Assembly (NCBI GenBank): GCA_028285035.1 | Contig: JANQQF010000100.1 | Span: forward strand, 1 to 7,365 | Reading direction: 5' to 3' | Origin: Phycisphaerae bacterium | Lineage (GTDB): Bacteria; Chloroflexota; Anaerolineae; 4572-78; J111 | DNA: 7,365 nt | In this document: positions 1-6,727 of the stretch, one piece after another | Numbering within the stretch: position 1 is the first letter of the stretch | How the letters are laid out: the number at the start of each line of letters is the position of its first letter | Notes under the pieces: generated by a model | The model's input: only the letters and a program-made list of their open reading frames with translations | What the model was told of the DNA's origin: nothing | The model's database searches: none | Program-made: the position numbers and the translations under genes

Positions 1-84
1 TGCTACTACGGCCACCACTGGACCGCTTCGTATCAGCAGATTGAGAGTGGGCTGGGTTGCCCGGTTTGTGAGGCGGGGGAGTAG
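1..84 (+). CDS. 3' end of a gene with a zinc-ribbon-like C terminus (partial)
   Basis: Frame 1 is open from the left edge to a TAG at 82-84, giving the last 27 residues of a protein whose start lies outside the window. The peptide begins CYYGHHW and ends with GCPVC followed by a short acidic tail. A C-x-x-GH-x-W segment followed about 15 residues later by CPxC is the pattern of small zinc-ribbon domains, where the four Cys/His positions hold one zinc. Such ribbons often sit at the end of nucleic-acid-binding or nuclease-type proteins, but the body of this protein is not visible, so no function is assigned. The gene converges on hsdM, with a shared terminator between them. That the frame is coding is inferred from the motif and the terminator just after the stop. 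Confidence 0.55.
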   Translation, partial: CYYGHHWTASYQQIESGLGCPVCEAGE

Positions 85-103
85 TGTTCTAGGGTAGAAT
101 AAG

Positions 104-136
104 AAAAAGCCGCTGGCGAGTGCTGGCGGCTTTTTT
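104..136. terminator. Bidirectional rho-independent terminator between converging genes
   Basis: AAAAAGCCGC (104-113) pairs with GCGGCTTTTT (126-135) around a 12-base loop. The A-tract on the left and T-tract on the right give a U-run after a GC-rich stem on either strand. It lies 20 bases after the stop of the left-edge plus gene and 15 bases beyond the end of hsdM, so it can end both transcripts. Confidence 0.85.
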
Positions 137-150
137 GTTTATCTAGGCTC

Positions 151-1875
151 TCACGGCAACGGCGGCAACCCCAACTCCTTGAGAAACGCATTATGCTCAT
201 CCGTGGCCTTGACAATCTTCGCCTTCAGGTCGACCAACTCATCATGCACCGCAGCTAGATCAATCTCCGGCTCGGGTTCGGCGGTGCTGACATAGCGGGA
301 GATGTTGAGGTTGTAATCATTGTCCTCGGCGATTTCGCTCATCGGAACGCAGCGGGAATAACGCTCTTCTTCTTTGCGGTATTGGTAGGTATCGACGATT
401 TTGTCGATATGCTCTTGGGTGAGTTGGTTTTGGCGTTTGCCTTTTTCAAAGTGTTCGCTGGCGTTGATAAAGAGGACGTCATCGGGCATCTTGCACTTTT
501 TGAGGACGAGAATACAGACGGGGATGCTGGTAGAGTAGAACAGGTTGGCGGGTAGACCGATCACGGTGTCAATGTGGCCGTCTTCCAGCAACTTACGACG
601 GATTTTGGCTTCCTGCCCGCCCCGGAACAGAACGCCGTGGGGCAGCACAATGGCCATTGTGCCTTCCTGGGCCAGGTAGTGGAAGCCGTGCAGCAAAAAG
701 GCGAAGTCGGCGGCGGATTTGGGGGCGAGACCGTGATTTTTGAAGCGGACATCTTCGCCCAGGGCCTCGGTGGGGGTCCAGCGGTAGCTGAAGGGGGGAT
801 TGGCCACCACCGCCTCGAAATAGGGCTTTTTGGCTGGGTTGGCCTCTTGCAGCCACTCCCAATCGTTGGTCAGCGTATCACCGTGAAACATATCAAACTC
901 CGTATCCTTGACCCCGTGTAGCAGCATATTCATCCGGGCCAGGTTGTAGGTGGTGATGTTTTTCTCCTGGCCGTAGATTTTGCCGATCCCGTGCGGACCG
1001 AGCCGCTTGCGGACATTGAGCAACAGCGAACCGGAGCCACAGGCAAAGTCAAAGATGCTTTTTAGCTGGGGTTTGGGGCCAGTGCTGGGGTCTTGGCTGT
1101 CCAGGGTGACGATGGCCGACAGGATGCTGGAAATCTGCTGCGGGGTATAGAACTCGCCCGCCTTCTTGCCGGAGCCAGCCGCAAATTGACCGATGAGATA
1201 TTCATACGCATCGCCCAGCGTATCGCTATCGGTGGAGAACTCAGCCAGACCCTCGGCGATCTTTTGGATGATGGTGCAGAGTTTGTCATTGCGGTTGGTG
1301 GTCGTTTTGCCCAACTTTTCCGAATTCAGATTGATCTCGGAGAACAAGCCTTGGAAGGTGCTGGCAAAGGACTCATCCTCGATGTACTTCAGACCCTTGT
1401 AGAGCGTCTCCAGCAAGTCGCCGCTCTGGGTGCGGGCCATCTCCCCAATGTTGCCCCACAAATAGGCTGGTTCGATCACATAGTGGACCTTGCGCCGCAT
1501 CTGATCTTCAAAGGTGGTAATATCGTCTTGATTGCGGTCGTACCACAGTTGCAGAGGGGTGACAATCGGAGGTGGCTCCGGCTCCTCCGTATCTGAGCCG
1601 TTTCGTTTTGCTTTGGGCTTCTGCTTGGCTGCGTCTTCGGCCCGCTGCGCCTCAAGCCGGGCCACCTCTGCCGCCACCTCCGCCTCATTCGGGTAATCCG
1701 AACCCAATTCCCGCCTGGCCGCCACTTCGTAGTTGTCGGACAAATAGCGCAGAAAGAGGAAGGCCAGCATATAGTCGCGGAAGTCGTCGGCGTTCATCGC
1801 TCCGCGCAGTTCGTCGGCGATAGCCCATAACGTTTTACCCAGTTGCTGGTGATTGTTGTTTTGGTCGTGGCTCAT
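151..1875 (-). CDS. hsdM: Type I restriction-modification system DNA methyltransferase subunit HsdM
   Basis: This is the adenine-N6 methyltransferase subunit. With HsdS (M2S1) it methylates one adenine on each strand of a bipartite target, using S-adenosylmethionine. The 574-residue protein has the family layout. An N-terminal helical domain (about 10-50, DFRDYMLAFLFLRYLSDNY) is followed by a conserved segment at 110-200. FYTP at 243-246 precedes the SAM-binding motif I, FACGSGSLLLNV (about 277-288). The catalytic motif IV, NPPF, lies at about 359-362. A C-terminal helical tail presumably contacts HsdS. A charged, Pro/Lys/Glu-rich stretch at about 73-103 looks like a variable linker inserted in the N-terminal domain. 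The whole resembles EcoR124-like HsdM but is somewhat longer than the usual 500-530. The ATG shares its A with the hsdS stop (TAATG), which implies translational coupling, and a GGAGGT site precedes it. No frame damage is visible, so I infer an active methyltransferase. Confidence 0.97.
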   Translation of the reverse strand: MSHDQNNNHQQLGKTLWAIADELRGAMNADDFRDYMLAFLFLRYLSDNYEVAARRELGSDYPNEAEVAAEVARLEAQRAEDAAKQKPKAKRNGSDTEEPEPPPIVTPLQLWYDRNQDDITTFEDQMRRKVHYVIEPAYLWGNIGEMARTQSGDLLETLYKGLKYIEDESFASTFQGLFSEINLNSEKLGKTTTNRNDKLCTIIQKIAEGLAEFSTDSDTLGDAYEYLIGQFAAGSGKKAGEFYTPQQISSILSAIVTLDSQDPSTGPKPQLKSIFDFACGSGSLLLNVRKRLGPHGIGKIYGQEKNITTYNLARMNMLLHGVKDTEFDMFHGDTLTNDWEWLQEANPAKKPYFEAVVANPPFSYRWTPTEALGEDVRFKNHGLAPKSAADFAFLLHGFHYLAQEGTMAIVLPHGVLFRGGQEAKIRRKLLEDGHIDTVIGLPANLFYSTSIPVCILVLKKCKMPDDVLFINASEHFEKGKRQNQLTQEHIDKIVDTYQYRKEEERYSRCVPMSEIAEDNDYNLNISRYVSTAEPEPEIDLAAVHDELVDLKAKIVKATDEHNAFLKELGLPPLP

Positions 1876-3116
1876 TAGCGTGCCACCTCCGGCGATGGGA
1901 ATAGCTGCTGTAACAGCCCTTTTTTGTGTTCTTTGAGCGCGTCAATCTTTTCGTTTTGGGCGGTGATCTGCTCGTCGAAGGATGATATGAAATTGGCGAT
2001 TTTTTGTTGTTCTACGATTGAAGGAAAAATAATCGGGAAATTTGCAACATCTGAACCTGTAATATTTGGATCTTTACGGCTACTGCTGGCATATTTTTTC
2101 CAATTGTCTACCTTGGCATTTAACCAGATAAGTAAGTACAACGGAAGTAATATTTTCTTATTGGTATTTAATACAGAAATGGCTTGATTTGTGGCTGCGG
2201 GAACCTTTAAATATCCAGTTCGGCCAATTTGGTTAAAGCCACCGTACATAGCAACCAGCACTGTATCCTTTGGGTTGATCCTAGATTTGGCGTAAGGTGT
2301 AATACATTCTTCTGTAACGTAAATAAATGAGTTGTTTAAGTCAGTTGTTTTTACCCAAGGAATATTACCACCATCATAATATTGAGGGTTCGATCTTGAT
2401 GGTGTTGCTCCTGCTTTAATGGTTGCGATGTCACGAAGCTTCTTCACCTCCCACGTCCCCGCATCCCGAAACTCAGGGAAGCGCAGCTTGGGCACGGTTT
2501 CGCCCTCGGCGGGGAAAAGCTGTTGTAGCAGCCCTTTTTTATATGCTCTGAGTGCGTCGAGCTTTTGGTTGTGCGCGGCAATGAGGTCGTCGAGGGAGGT
2601 CAGGCAATCGGCAATTTTTTGTTGTTCTTTGATGTTTGAGGGAACAGCGGTCGAAACCTTTTCCAATACCGCAACGGATAATCCTGGCTGGGCTTGCCCA
2701 GTCGCATATTGATTTAAGTTAAGATTGACTAAATTATAAAATAGCCACTGTACCTCAATATCGTCTTTTGGGGTTGTGACAACTGCATGTTCGGTTGCGT
2801 GAAATTGCCCTATAGTAAGGTTGACATTTCCACACAAGGCGCCTTGACGTCCAATAAGGGAATATGTTCCCGAATGAGTGTGGGTTCTGGTGTAGCCACG
2901 CAATCCATTACCACCATAGCAAGGATATAAGCCCTCTTCATATTGTTCAAATATGTCGGAAGCCGCTACAAACTGCCCTGCCTTCATATCACAAACAAAT
3001 TCAAGCTGTCTCACTTCCCACATCCCCGCATCCCGAAACTCAGGGAAGCGCAGCTTGGGGGTTACTTCCCCTTGTTTCTCTGGCCTCATCGTCGTTGTAT
3101 CCGGCTTATTGCTCAT
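1875..3116 (-). CDS. hsdS: Type I restriction-modification system specificity subunit HsdS
   Basis: HsdS recognises the two halves of the bipartite DNA target and holds the HsdM and HsdR subunits. The 413 residues show the classic duplicated layout. There is a short conserved lead (LRFPEFRDAG at 22-31), target recognition domain 1 (about 35-160) and a central helical spacer (about 165-202, QQKIADCLTSLDD then KKGLLQQLFP). The lead repeats at 211-220, followed by target recognition domain 2 (about 224-365) and the distal helical repeat (about 369-407, again ending KKGLLQQLFP). Full length and two complete half-repeats argue for an intact subunit. The target sequence cannot be read from the protein by eye. 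The ATG lies inside the end of hsdR (11-base overlap), with GGAGG only 3 bases upstream. The stop overlaps the hsdM start by one base. Both recognition domains are coded by DNA clearly richer in AT than the conserved parts, which suggests exchange of these segments. Confidence 0.96.
   Translation of the reverse strand: MSNKPDTTTMRPEKQGEVTPKLRFPEFRDAGMWEVRQLEFVCDMKAGQFVAASDIFEQYEEGLYPCYGGNGLRGYTRTHTHSGTYSLIGRQGALCGNVNLTIGQFHATEHAVVTTPKDDIEVQWLFYNLVNLNLNQYATGQAQPGLSVAVLEKVSTAVPSNIKEQQKIADCLTSLDDLIAAHNQKLDALRAYKKGLLQQLFPAEGETVPKLRFPEFRDAGTWEVKKLRDIATIKAGATPSRSNPQYYDGGNIPWVKTTDLNNSFIYVTEECITPYAKSRINPKDTVLVAMYGGFNQIGRTGYLKVPAATNQAISVLNTNKKILLPLYLLIWLNAKVDNWKKYASSSRKDPNITGSDVANFPIIFPSIVEQQKIANFISSFDEQITAQNEKIDALKEHKKGLLQQLFPSPEVAR
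1885..1890 (-). promoter_or_regulatory. Ribosome binding site of hsdM inside the end of hsdS
   Basis: GGAGGT on the minus strand lies 9 bases before the hsdM ATG (1875-1873), inside the last codons of hsdS. It supports the chosen start and would let hsdM be initiated independently as well as by termination-reinitiation at the TAATG overlap. Confidence 0.7.
2456..2492. repeat. Internal direct repeat of hsdS, copy A (37 bp)
   Basis: These 37 bases are identical to 3023-3059. They code on the minus strand for the PKLRFPEFRDAG lead before target recognition domain 2. The two copies are 567 bases (189 codons) apart and in the same frame, so recombination between them would remove or exchange exactly one recognition-domain-plus-spacer unit without breaking the frame. 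Confidence 0.9.
3023..3059. repeat. Internal direct repeat of hsdS, copy B (37 bp)
   Basis: Second exact copy of the 37-base block at 2456-2492, coding for the lead before target recognition domain 1. The bases just outside the match diverge. Identity at the DNA level, not just protein similarity, points to recent homogenisation or strong constraint. Confidence 0.9.
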
Positions 3117-4953
3117 ACGCCTCCAATCCCGAAATCTTCCGCCCCTGAGCCAATTTGTGTAGATGCGGAATGAGGTCGGCCATCAAAGCCCGTTCCTTTT
3201 GGCTGCGGGCCTTCCAGCCAAGTTCGAGCGGGGCCAGCAGGTCGGTCAACTGTTCGCCGTCAAAGATCATCCGGCGGATGATGAGGTCGACGAAGGTATT
3301 GAGGGCCTCGGTTTCCAGACCGTGCTGGGTGGCAATGGCAGCCAGGGCCTGGGCGTTCTGTTCATCTTTGAAGGCTTCATATCCGGCTCGTATCTCGGCT
3401 TCGGTGCGGCCACCCCCCGGTTGAAGCGTCTTGATATAGGCCACAATATCGTCGCGCTGGTCCATCAAGGTTGCATCAGACGCAATCAAGCCGATCAACT
3501 GCGCCTCAGTCATCGTTGCTTTGCCCGGTTTGCTGCCCTCATAGCGGGCCAGCAGGGCCATAATGTAGTCGTAGTCGATAATGGCCGAGGCAAACAGGAC
3601 AAATTCAAATTCAAGCTGCTGCACCTCTGGCGTGTCGTCGCCTTTGTCTTGCTGGCTTTGCAATCGTTGGGCCAGCTCCAGATAGACCCCCTTGAACCCT
3701 TGCAGGGTATCGGGGGGCAGCAGTTGGGCGATGGTGGTGTTGTTTTCCTCGGTCAGGTCGGTGTATTGCGCCAGCTTGGTGTTGAGCCGCTGGACCGCTT
3801 TGAAACGATTGATAAAGAGGCTGCGGGCCGCATCGCCCTTGAGGTTTGGCACCTCGTGGGGAGCAAAGGCCAGCCCCTCCGACTGCATAAAGAGATCGAG
3901 CCGCTTGACCGCCTCTTGCAACTCGGCGATGACCTCGGCGGCGGGGGGGGCCAGCCAAATCTCCTTGGCCCTTTCCTCAAATTCACCGGAGAAGAGCTTA
4001 ATGGCCTCATCCACCCACTTCTCTTGCTGGCGGAAGTCGAGGATATGACCATTGGGCTTAGTATCGTTCAAAACACGGTTGGTGCGGGAGAGGGCTTGAA
4101 TCAAGCCGTGATAGCGTAAATTTTTATCCACGTACAGGGTGTTCAGATATTTGGAGTCGAAGCCAGTCAGCAACATATCGACCACAATCACCAGATCGAC
4201 CTTTTGGGCGCGGGGCAAATCTCGGTTGGGGTATTGCTGATCCTTAATCCGCCCTTGTACGTTCTGATAATAGAGGTCGAAGTTGCTAATATCGTGATTG
4301 GTGCCATAGCGGGCGTTGTAATCGGCCATAATCTCCATCAGGGCCGCCTTCTTCTGCTCCGGCTCCACCGTGTTATCGGCCTTCTCCTGGGGCAAATCTT
4401 CCTGAATCTGCTGCACATCCTTGTTGCCGTAGGCCGGGGGCGAGAAGACACAGGCGATATTGAGGGGCCGGAAGCTGTCATCCGCCGCCGCTTTTTCCGC
4501 CTGAATCTCCTTAAAAAGCCGATGATAGTCAATGGCATCATTGATTGAGGCGGTGGCGAGAATGGCGTTAAATTTGCGCTGGGCGGTGGCCTTGTCGTGC
4601 TTGGCCAAGATGGCGTCGACGATGGCGGGCTTGGCCACGGCCTGACTTGGCTCTGCCTCCCTTGGGAGGGGCACCTGTTCAACCTCTGGCTTGTAGTAGT
4701 CAATATGAAAGCCCAGCACATTCTGATCATCAATGGCGTGGGTAATGGTGTAGGCGTGAAGTTGCTTCTGGAACAGGTCTAACGTGGTTTTCCTGGAGGC
4801 TTCCTCCCCTTCCACCTGAACATAGGTGGCGTTATCCTCAAAGATGGGGGTGCCCGTAAAGCCAAACAGTTGGGCCTTGGGGAAAAACTCCTTAATGGCC
4901 TTATGGTTCTCGCCAAATTGGGAGCGGTGACACTCATCAAAGATAAAGACCAT
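3106..4953 (-). CDS. hsdR: HsdR C-terminal fragment: DECH helicase, second RecA domain, C-terminal region
   Basis: This frame carries the rest of HsdR. From the ATG at 4953 it reads MVFIFDECHRSQFGENH (motif II), then GFTGTP (motif III), VIVVDMLLTGFDS (motif V) and QALSRTNR (motif VI). About 300 further residues match the helical C-terminal region that binds HsdS/HsdM. The open frame extends upstream to 5073, but only the last few residues before 4953 (PLRDKR) look like HsdR; the rest is the shadow frame of the N-terminal fragment. No good ribosome binding site precedes 4953, so translation is doubtful unless ribosomes restart after the TAA at 4958, a few bases away. The stop overlaps the hsdS start by 11 bases. 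ATG 4953 is a convenient choice, not a proven start. Confidence 0.75.
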   Translation of the reverse strand: MVFIFDECHRSQFGENHKAIKEFFPKAQLFGFTGTPIFEDNATYVQVEGEEASRKTTLDLFQKQLHAYTITHAIDDQNVLGFHIDYYKPEVEQVPLPREAEPSQAVAKPAIVDAILAKHDKATAQRKFNAILATASINDAIDYHRLFKEIQAEKAAADDSFRPLNIACVFSPPAYGNKDVQQIQEDLPQEKADNTVEPEQKKAALMEIMADYNARYGTNHDISNFDLYYQNVQGRIKDQQYPNRDLPRAQKVDLVIVVDMLLTGFDSKYLNTLYVDKNLRYHGLIQALSRTNRVLNDTKPNGHILDFRQQEKWVDEAIKLFSGEFEERAKEIWLAPPAAEVIAELQEAVKRLDLFMQSEGLAFAPHEVPNLKGDAARSLFINRFKAVQRLNTKLAQYTDLTEENNTTIAQLLPPDTLQGFKGVYLELAQRLQSQQDKGDDTPEVQQLEFEFVLFASAIIDYDYIMALLARYEGSKPGKATMTEAQLIGLIASDATLMDQRDDIVAYIKTLQPGGGRTEAEIRAGYEAFKDEQNAQALAAIATQHGLETEALNTFVDLIIRRMIFDGEQLTDLLAPLELGWKARSQKERALMADLIPHLHKLAQGRKISGLEAYEQ

Positions 4954-4957
4954 TCGC

Positions 4958-5956
4958 TTATCGCGCAGCGGTGTTGGTGTTTTCCTCCACACAGCCCTCT
5001 TGGAATTTGTTAAACTCATCCCGTGTCTGCTTATCCAGGTCTTTGCGGTCCACCACAAAAAGACACTTTTCAATGTCCGGGTTATCCTTGAGCAGGGTGG
5101 AGGCTTTGAAAGAGGTTAGGGTCTTGCCGCTACCGGTGGTGTGCCAGATATAGCCATTGCCACAATCCTGCTGGATACACTCCACAATGGCCTTGACCGC
5201 ATAAATTTGGTAAGGCCGCATCATCATTAGTTTTTGTTCGCCGACCACCAGCACCATATAGCGACTAATCATCTCAGCCAAGGTACATTTACTCAAGAAG
5301 GTTCCGGCAAATTCGTCGAGCTGGGTGATCTTGCGGTTGTCCTCCGCCGCGTAGCGGTAGTAGGGCAAAAATCGCTCATCGGCGTTAAAACTAAAGTGGC
5401 GTTTGTCATTGTTAGCAAAGTAGAGGGTATCGTTACGATTGCTGACGATGAAGAGCTGCATAAAGCACATCAGGGTGCGGGTGTAGCCATTGCCGGGATC
5501 GTTCTTATAATCGACAATCTGCTTCATCGCCCGGCGGGGACTGAGGTGCTGGGTTTTTAGCTCAATCTGCACCAGGGGCAGGCCATTGATGAGCAAGATA
5601 ACATCATAGCGGTGGAAGCTATAGTCGTGGTTGATAACAAGCTGATTGACTACCTCAAAGCTATTTTTACACCACTCCTTAATGTTAACCAGGGTGTAAA
5701 AGAGCGTCGTATCATCATCCCGCTCAAAGGTATGCTTTTCGCGCAAGGTCTGGGCAGCGATAAAGACATCTTTGGTAACGATCTGCTCCAGCAGCCGAGA
5801 AAATTCATTGTCGGTCAGCTGCACCTTGTTCAGCGCCTCAAACTTCTCCCGAAAGTTCCGCTCCAACGCCGCCCGGTCCCGGATGTCGTCACGATAGGTG
5901 TATTTCAGGTCTTGCAGTTTTTTGATTAGGTCTTTTTCGATTTGTTTTTCTTGCAT
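4958..5956 (-). CDS. hsdR: HsdR N-terminal fragment: nuclease domain and first helicase motifs
   Basis: The 332-residue product is the front third of HsdR. The nuclease core is complete: D118 in RYDVILL, then E132 and K134 in QIELK. The 14- and 2-residue spacing matches the D...ExK site of EcoR124I HsdR (D151, E165, K167). The Q-like motif RPYQIYAV (247-254) and Walker A HTTGSGKT (272-279) begin the first RecA-like domain. Family similarity ends at EENTNT (324-329), after which only AAR is added before a TAA. Without DECH and the second RecA domain it cannot hydrolyse ATP or translocate. The ATG has no convincing Shine-Dalgarno; the nearest purine cluster is a weak GGA about 9 bases upstream. 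Confidence 0.85.
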   Translation of the reverse strand: MQEKQIEKDLIKKLQDLKYTYRDDIRDRAALERNFREKFEALNKVQLTDNEFSRLLEQIVTKDVFIAAQTLREKHTFERDDDTTLFYTLVNIKEWCKNSFEVVNQLVINHDYSFHRYDVILLINGLPLVQIELKTQHLSPRRAMKQIVDYKNDPGNGYTRTLMCFMQLFIVSNRNDTLYFANNDKRHFSFNADERFLPYYRYAAEDNRKITQLDEFAGTFLSKCTLAEMISRYMVLVVGEQKLMMMRPYQIYAVKAIVECIQQDCGNGYIWHTTGSGKTLTSFKASTLLKDNPDIEKCLFVVDRKDLDKQTRDEFNKFQEGCVEENTNTAAR

Positions 5957-6141
5957 TTGTTGTGTCCGGGGGGTTGGGAATGAATAACACCCAAAATTAC
6001 CCGCGCTAGATGGCAGATTGCCCTGAAACCTACAAACTACCGCAGAACCAACCTTATCAAGAAACCACGCCCACGACGTTGGCTACATTCTGATTGTTCG
6101 GTGGGCATTATGTAGATAGTCACCTCTCTCTGTTTGAAGAT
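5957..6141. other. Leader region of the hsd operon (185 bp, no gene seen)
   Basis: The gap lies between the end of the zinc-ribbon gene and the start of hsdR. It should hold the hsd promoter if the operon is not read through from the gene upstream. I see no near-consensus promoter; on the minus strand TTGATA followed 18 bases later by TTTGTA is the best and is weak. No strong terminator separates the zinc-ribbon gene from hsdR, so read-through from 6142 remains possible. No open frame of note on either strand. Confidence 0.4.
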
Positions 6142-6537
6142 TTATTTCGCACGACGTCGAAATTGAAGATTGTATGGTGAAGAATTAGGGACTGGCTCCC
6201 AACCATCATTAACCAATCGTGCTAAAAAAGCATCACGAACTCTTTTCCTCTCCTTGTTTGTATCTTTGAACTGTTCTGACTTCGCAACAATATACACTCC
6301 ATTAGGACCAATTGCTTCAGCTTTGAAAATCAACGATGGTTTTACAAAGAGATCAATAATTGGAGCTTCACTGAACATAATATTTATGAATGATGACACA
6401 TTTTCTACATCTACTTTACACACTTCCCATTCGATTTTGTTGGAGTTTATTTCAGTAGCAGATTTTTGTAACGCGCCACACTCATTACAAAAGTTAGAAT
6501 TGTCGGGAAGTTGTGTTCCACAATTGCTACAAAACAT
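6142..6537 (-). CDS. Small protein with N-terminal zinc ribbon, C-terminal domain unknown
   Basis: The 131-residue protein starts MFCSNCG, with a Cys pair at 3 and 6 and a second at 17 and 20 (CNECG). This is a textbook zinc-ribbon of the kind found at the N terminus of many small bacterial proteins. Residues 37-131 form a separate soluble domain of mixed alpha/beta character with no membrane segment. Its end carries a run resembling DGWEPVPNSSPYNLQFRR, where GWEP and the final NLxFRR look like conserved fold elements. I do not know its function. The ATG at 6537 is chosen over the upstream TTG (6555) because GGGGAGG lies 9 bases before it, inside the longer frame. The gene is AT-rich (hand counts of 18 and 23 GC in two 60-base rows), unlike the hsd genes, which suggests separate origin. 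It is 185 bases upstream of hsdR on the same strand; a functional link is unproven. Confidence 0.8.
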   Translation of the reverse strand: MFCSNCGTQLPDNSNFCNECGALQKSATEINSNKIEWEVCKVDVENVSSFINIMFSEAPIIDLFVKPSLIFKAEAIGPNGVYIVAKSEQFKDTNKERKRVRDAFLARLVNDGWEPVPNSSPYNLQFRRRAK

Positions 6538-6546
6538 ATTAAATTT

Positions 6547-6553
6547 CCTCCCC
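6547..6553 (-). promoter_or_regulatory. Ribosome binding site deciding the zinc-ribbon gene start
   Basis: GGGGAGG on the minus strand, 9 bases before the ATG at 6537. The alternative TTG start at 6555 would place this site inside the coding region, so ATG is preferred. Confidence 0.8.
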
Positions 6554-6590
6554 AATAATCTTCTTAACTGGACAAATGAATCATTAACAA

Positions 6591-6610
6591 ATAATAGCCG
6601 AAACTATTAT
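6591..6610. repeat. Inverted repeat upstream of the zinc-ribbon gene
   Basis: ATAATAG (6591-6597) and CTATTAT (6604-6610) are perfect inverted arms around a 6-base spacer, centred about 63 bases upstream of the ATG at 6537. It may be an operator or simply part of an AT-rich promoter: CATAAT, a possible -10, overlaps the right arm on the minus strand. No function is shown by the sequence alone. Confidence 0.4.
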
Positions 6611-6706
6611 GTAACCTTTAATCATCCCTCAAAATCTCATCCACCATCTCACTCGGCAATTTGATTATAAGCATATCCCCCCAATTGTCTATCTTGGGGA
6701 CCAAGC

Positions 6707-6727
6707 CCCCGACTAAAAAGAGTGGGG
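6707..6727. terminator. Hairpin just after the HTH regulator gene, possible weak terminator
   Basis: CCCC-g-ACT (6707-6714) can pair with AGT-GGGG (6721-6727) around AAAAAG, with one bulged base. It begins 14 bases past the regulator's stop codon. On the minus strand no U-run follows, so termination would be inefficient. A second small stem (CTTGG/CCAAG, 6693-6705) lies next to it. Confidence 0.3.

Larger units (their letters stand above)
3106..5956 (-). pseudogene. hsdR: hsdR, type I restriction subunit, disrupted by an out-of-frame internal deletion
   Basis: This is the whole locus of the motor/nuclease subunit. In an intact complex HsdR cuts unmethylated DNA after ATP-driven translocation. 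Here two long frames cover the gene. The upstream frame (start ATG at 5956) carries the nuclease and Walker A parts and stops at 4958. The downstream frame starts again directly at the DECH region and runs to 3106. EcoR124-type proteins have about 45-55 residues between the equivalent of EENTNT and the DECH segment (MVFIFDECHRSQFG here), including the TTIQKL-type helicase motif. Here the gap is essentially zero and the frame changes by one base. The two homologous parts total about 950 residues, against roughly 1000-1040 for the family. No other stops or shifts are visible, so the damage looks recent. A plain one-base sequencing error would not explain the missing residues. Confidence 0.88.

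Noticed and set aside
1093..1596. Plus-strand open frame of 167 codons antisense to hsdM
   Set aside because: Fully inside the hsdM region coding for conserved residues, no ribosome binding site or recognisable motif; a shadow frame.
1875..3116. Phase-variable inverting hsdS locus
   Set aside because: Only one hsdS is present, with no inverted partial copy or site-specific recombinase in the window; only the direct repeats support possible exchange.
3163..4119. Plus-strand open frame of 318 codons antisense to hsdR
   Set aside because: It lies wholly opposite the conserved helicase and C-terminal coding region, has low-complexity Gly/Leu/Gln composition with no domain signal, and mirrors the codon bias of hsdR. 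It is a shadow frame.
4950..4990. Programmed ribosomal frameshift joining the two hsdR frames
   Set aside because: A frameshift would restore the frame but not the roughly 50 missing residues between Walker A and DECH. I also see no classic slippery heptamer with a downstream structure there.
6069..6106. GCCCAC/GTGGGC inverted arms in the hsdR leader
   Set aside because: Only six bases per arm, 26 apart, with no extension in or out; expected by chance.
6170..6664. Plus-strand open frame of 164 codons over the zinc-ribbon gene
   Set aside because: The minus strand carries the CxxC zinc-ribbon and a good ribosome binding site; the plus frame has no motif and a Ser/Pro/Asn-rich end typical of non-coding translation.
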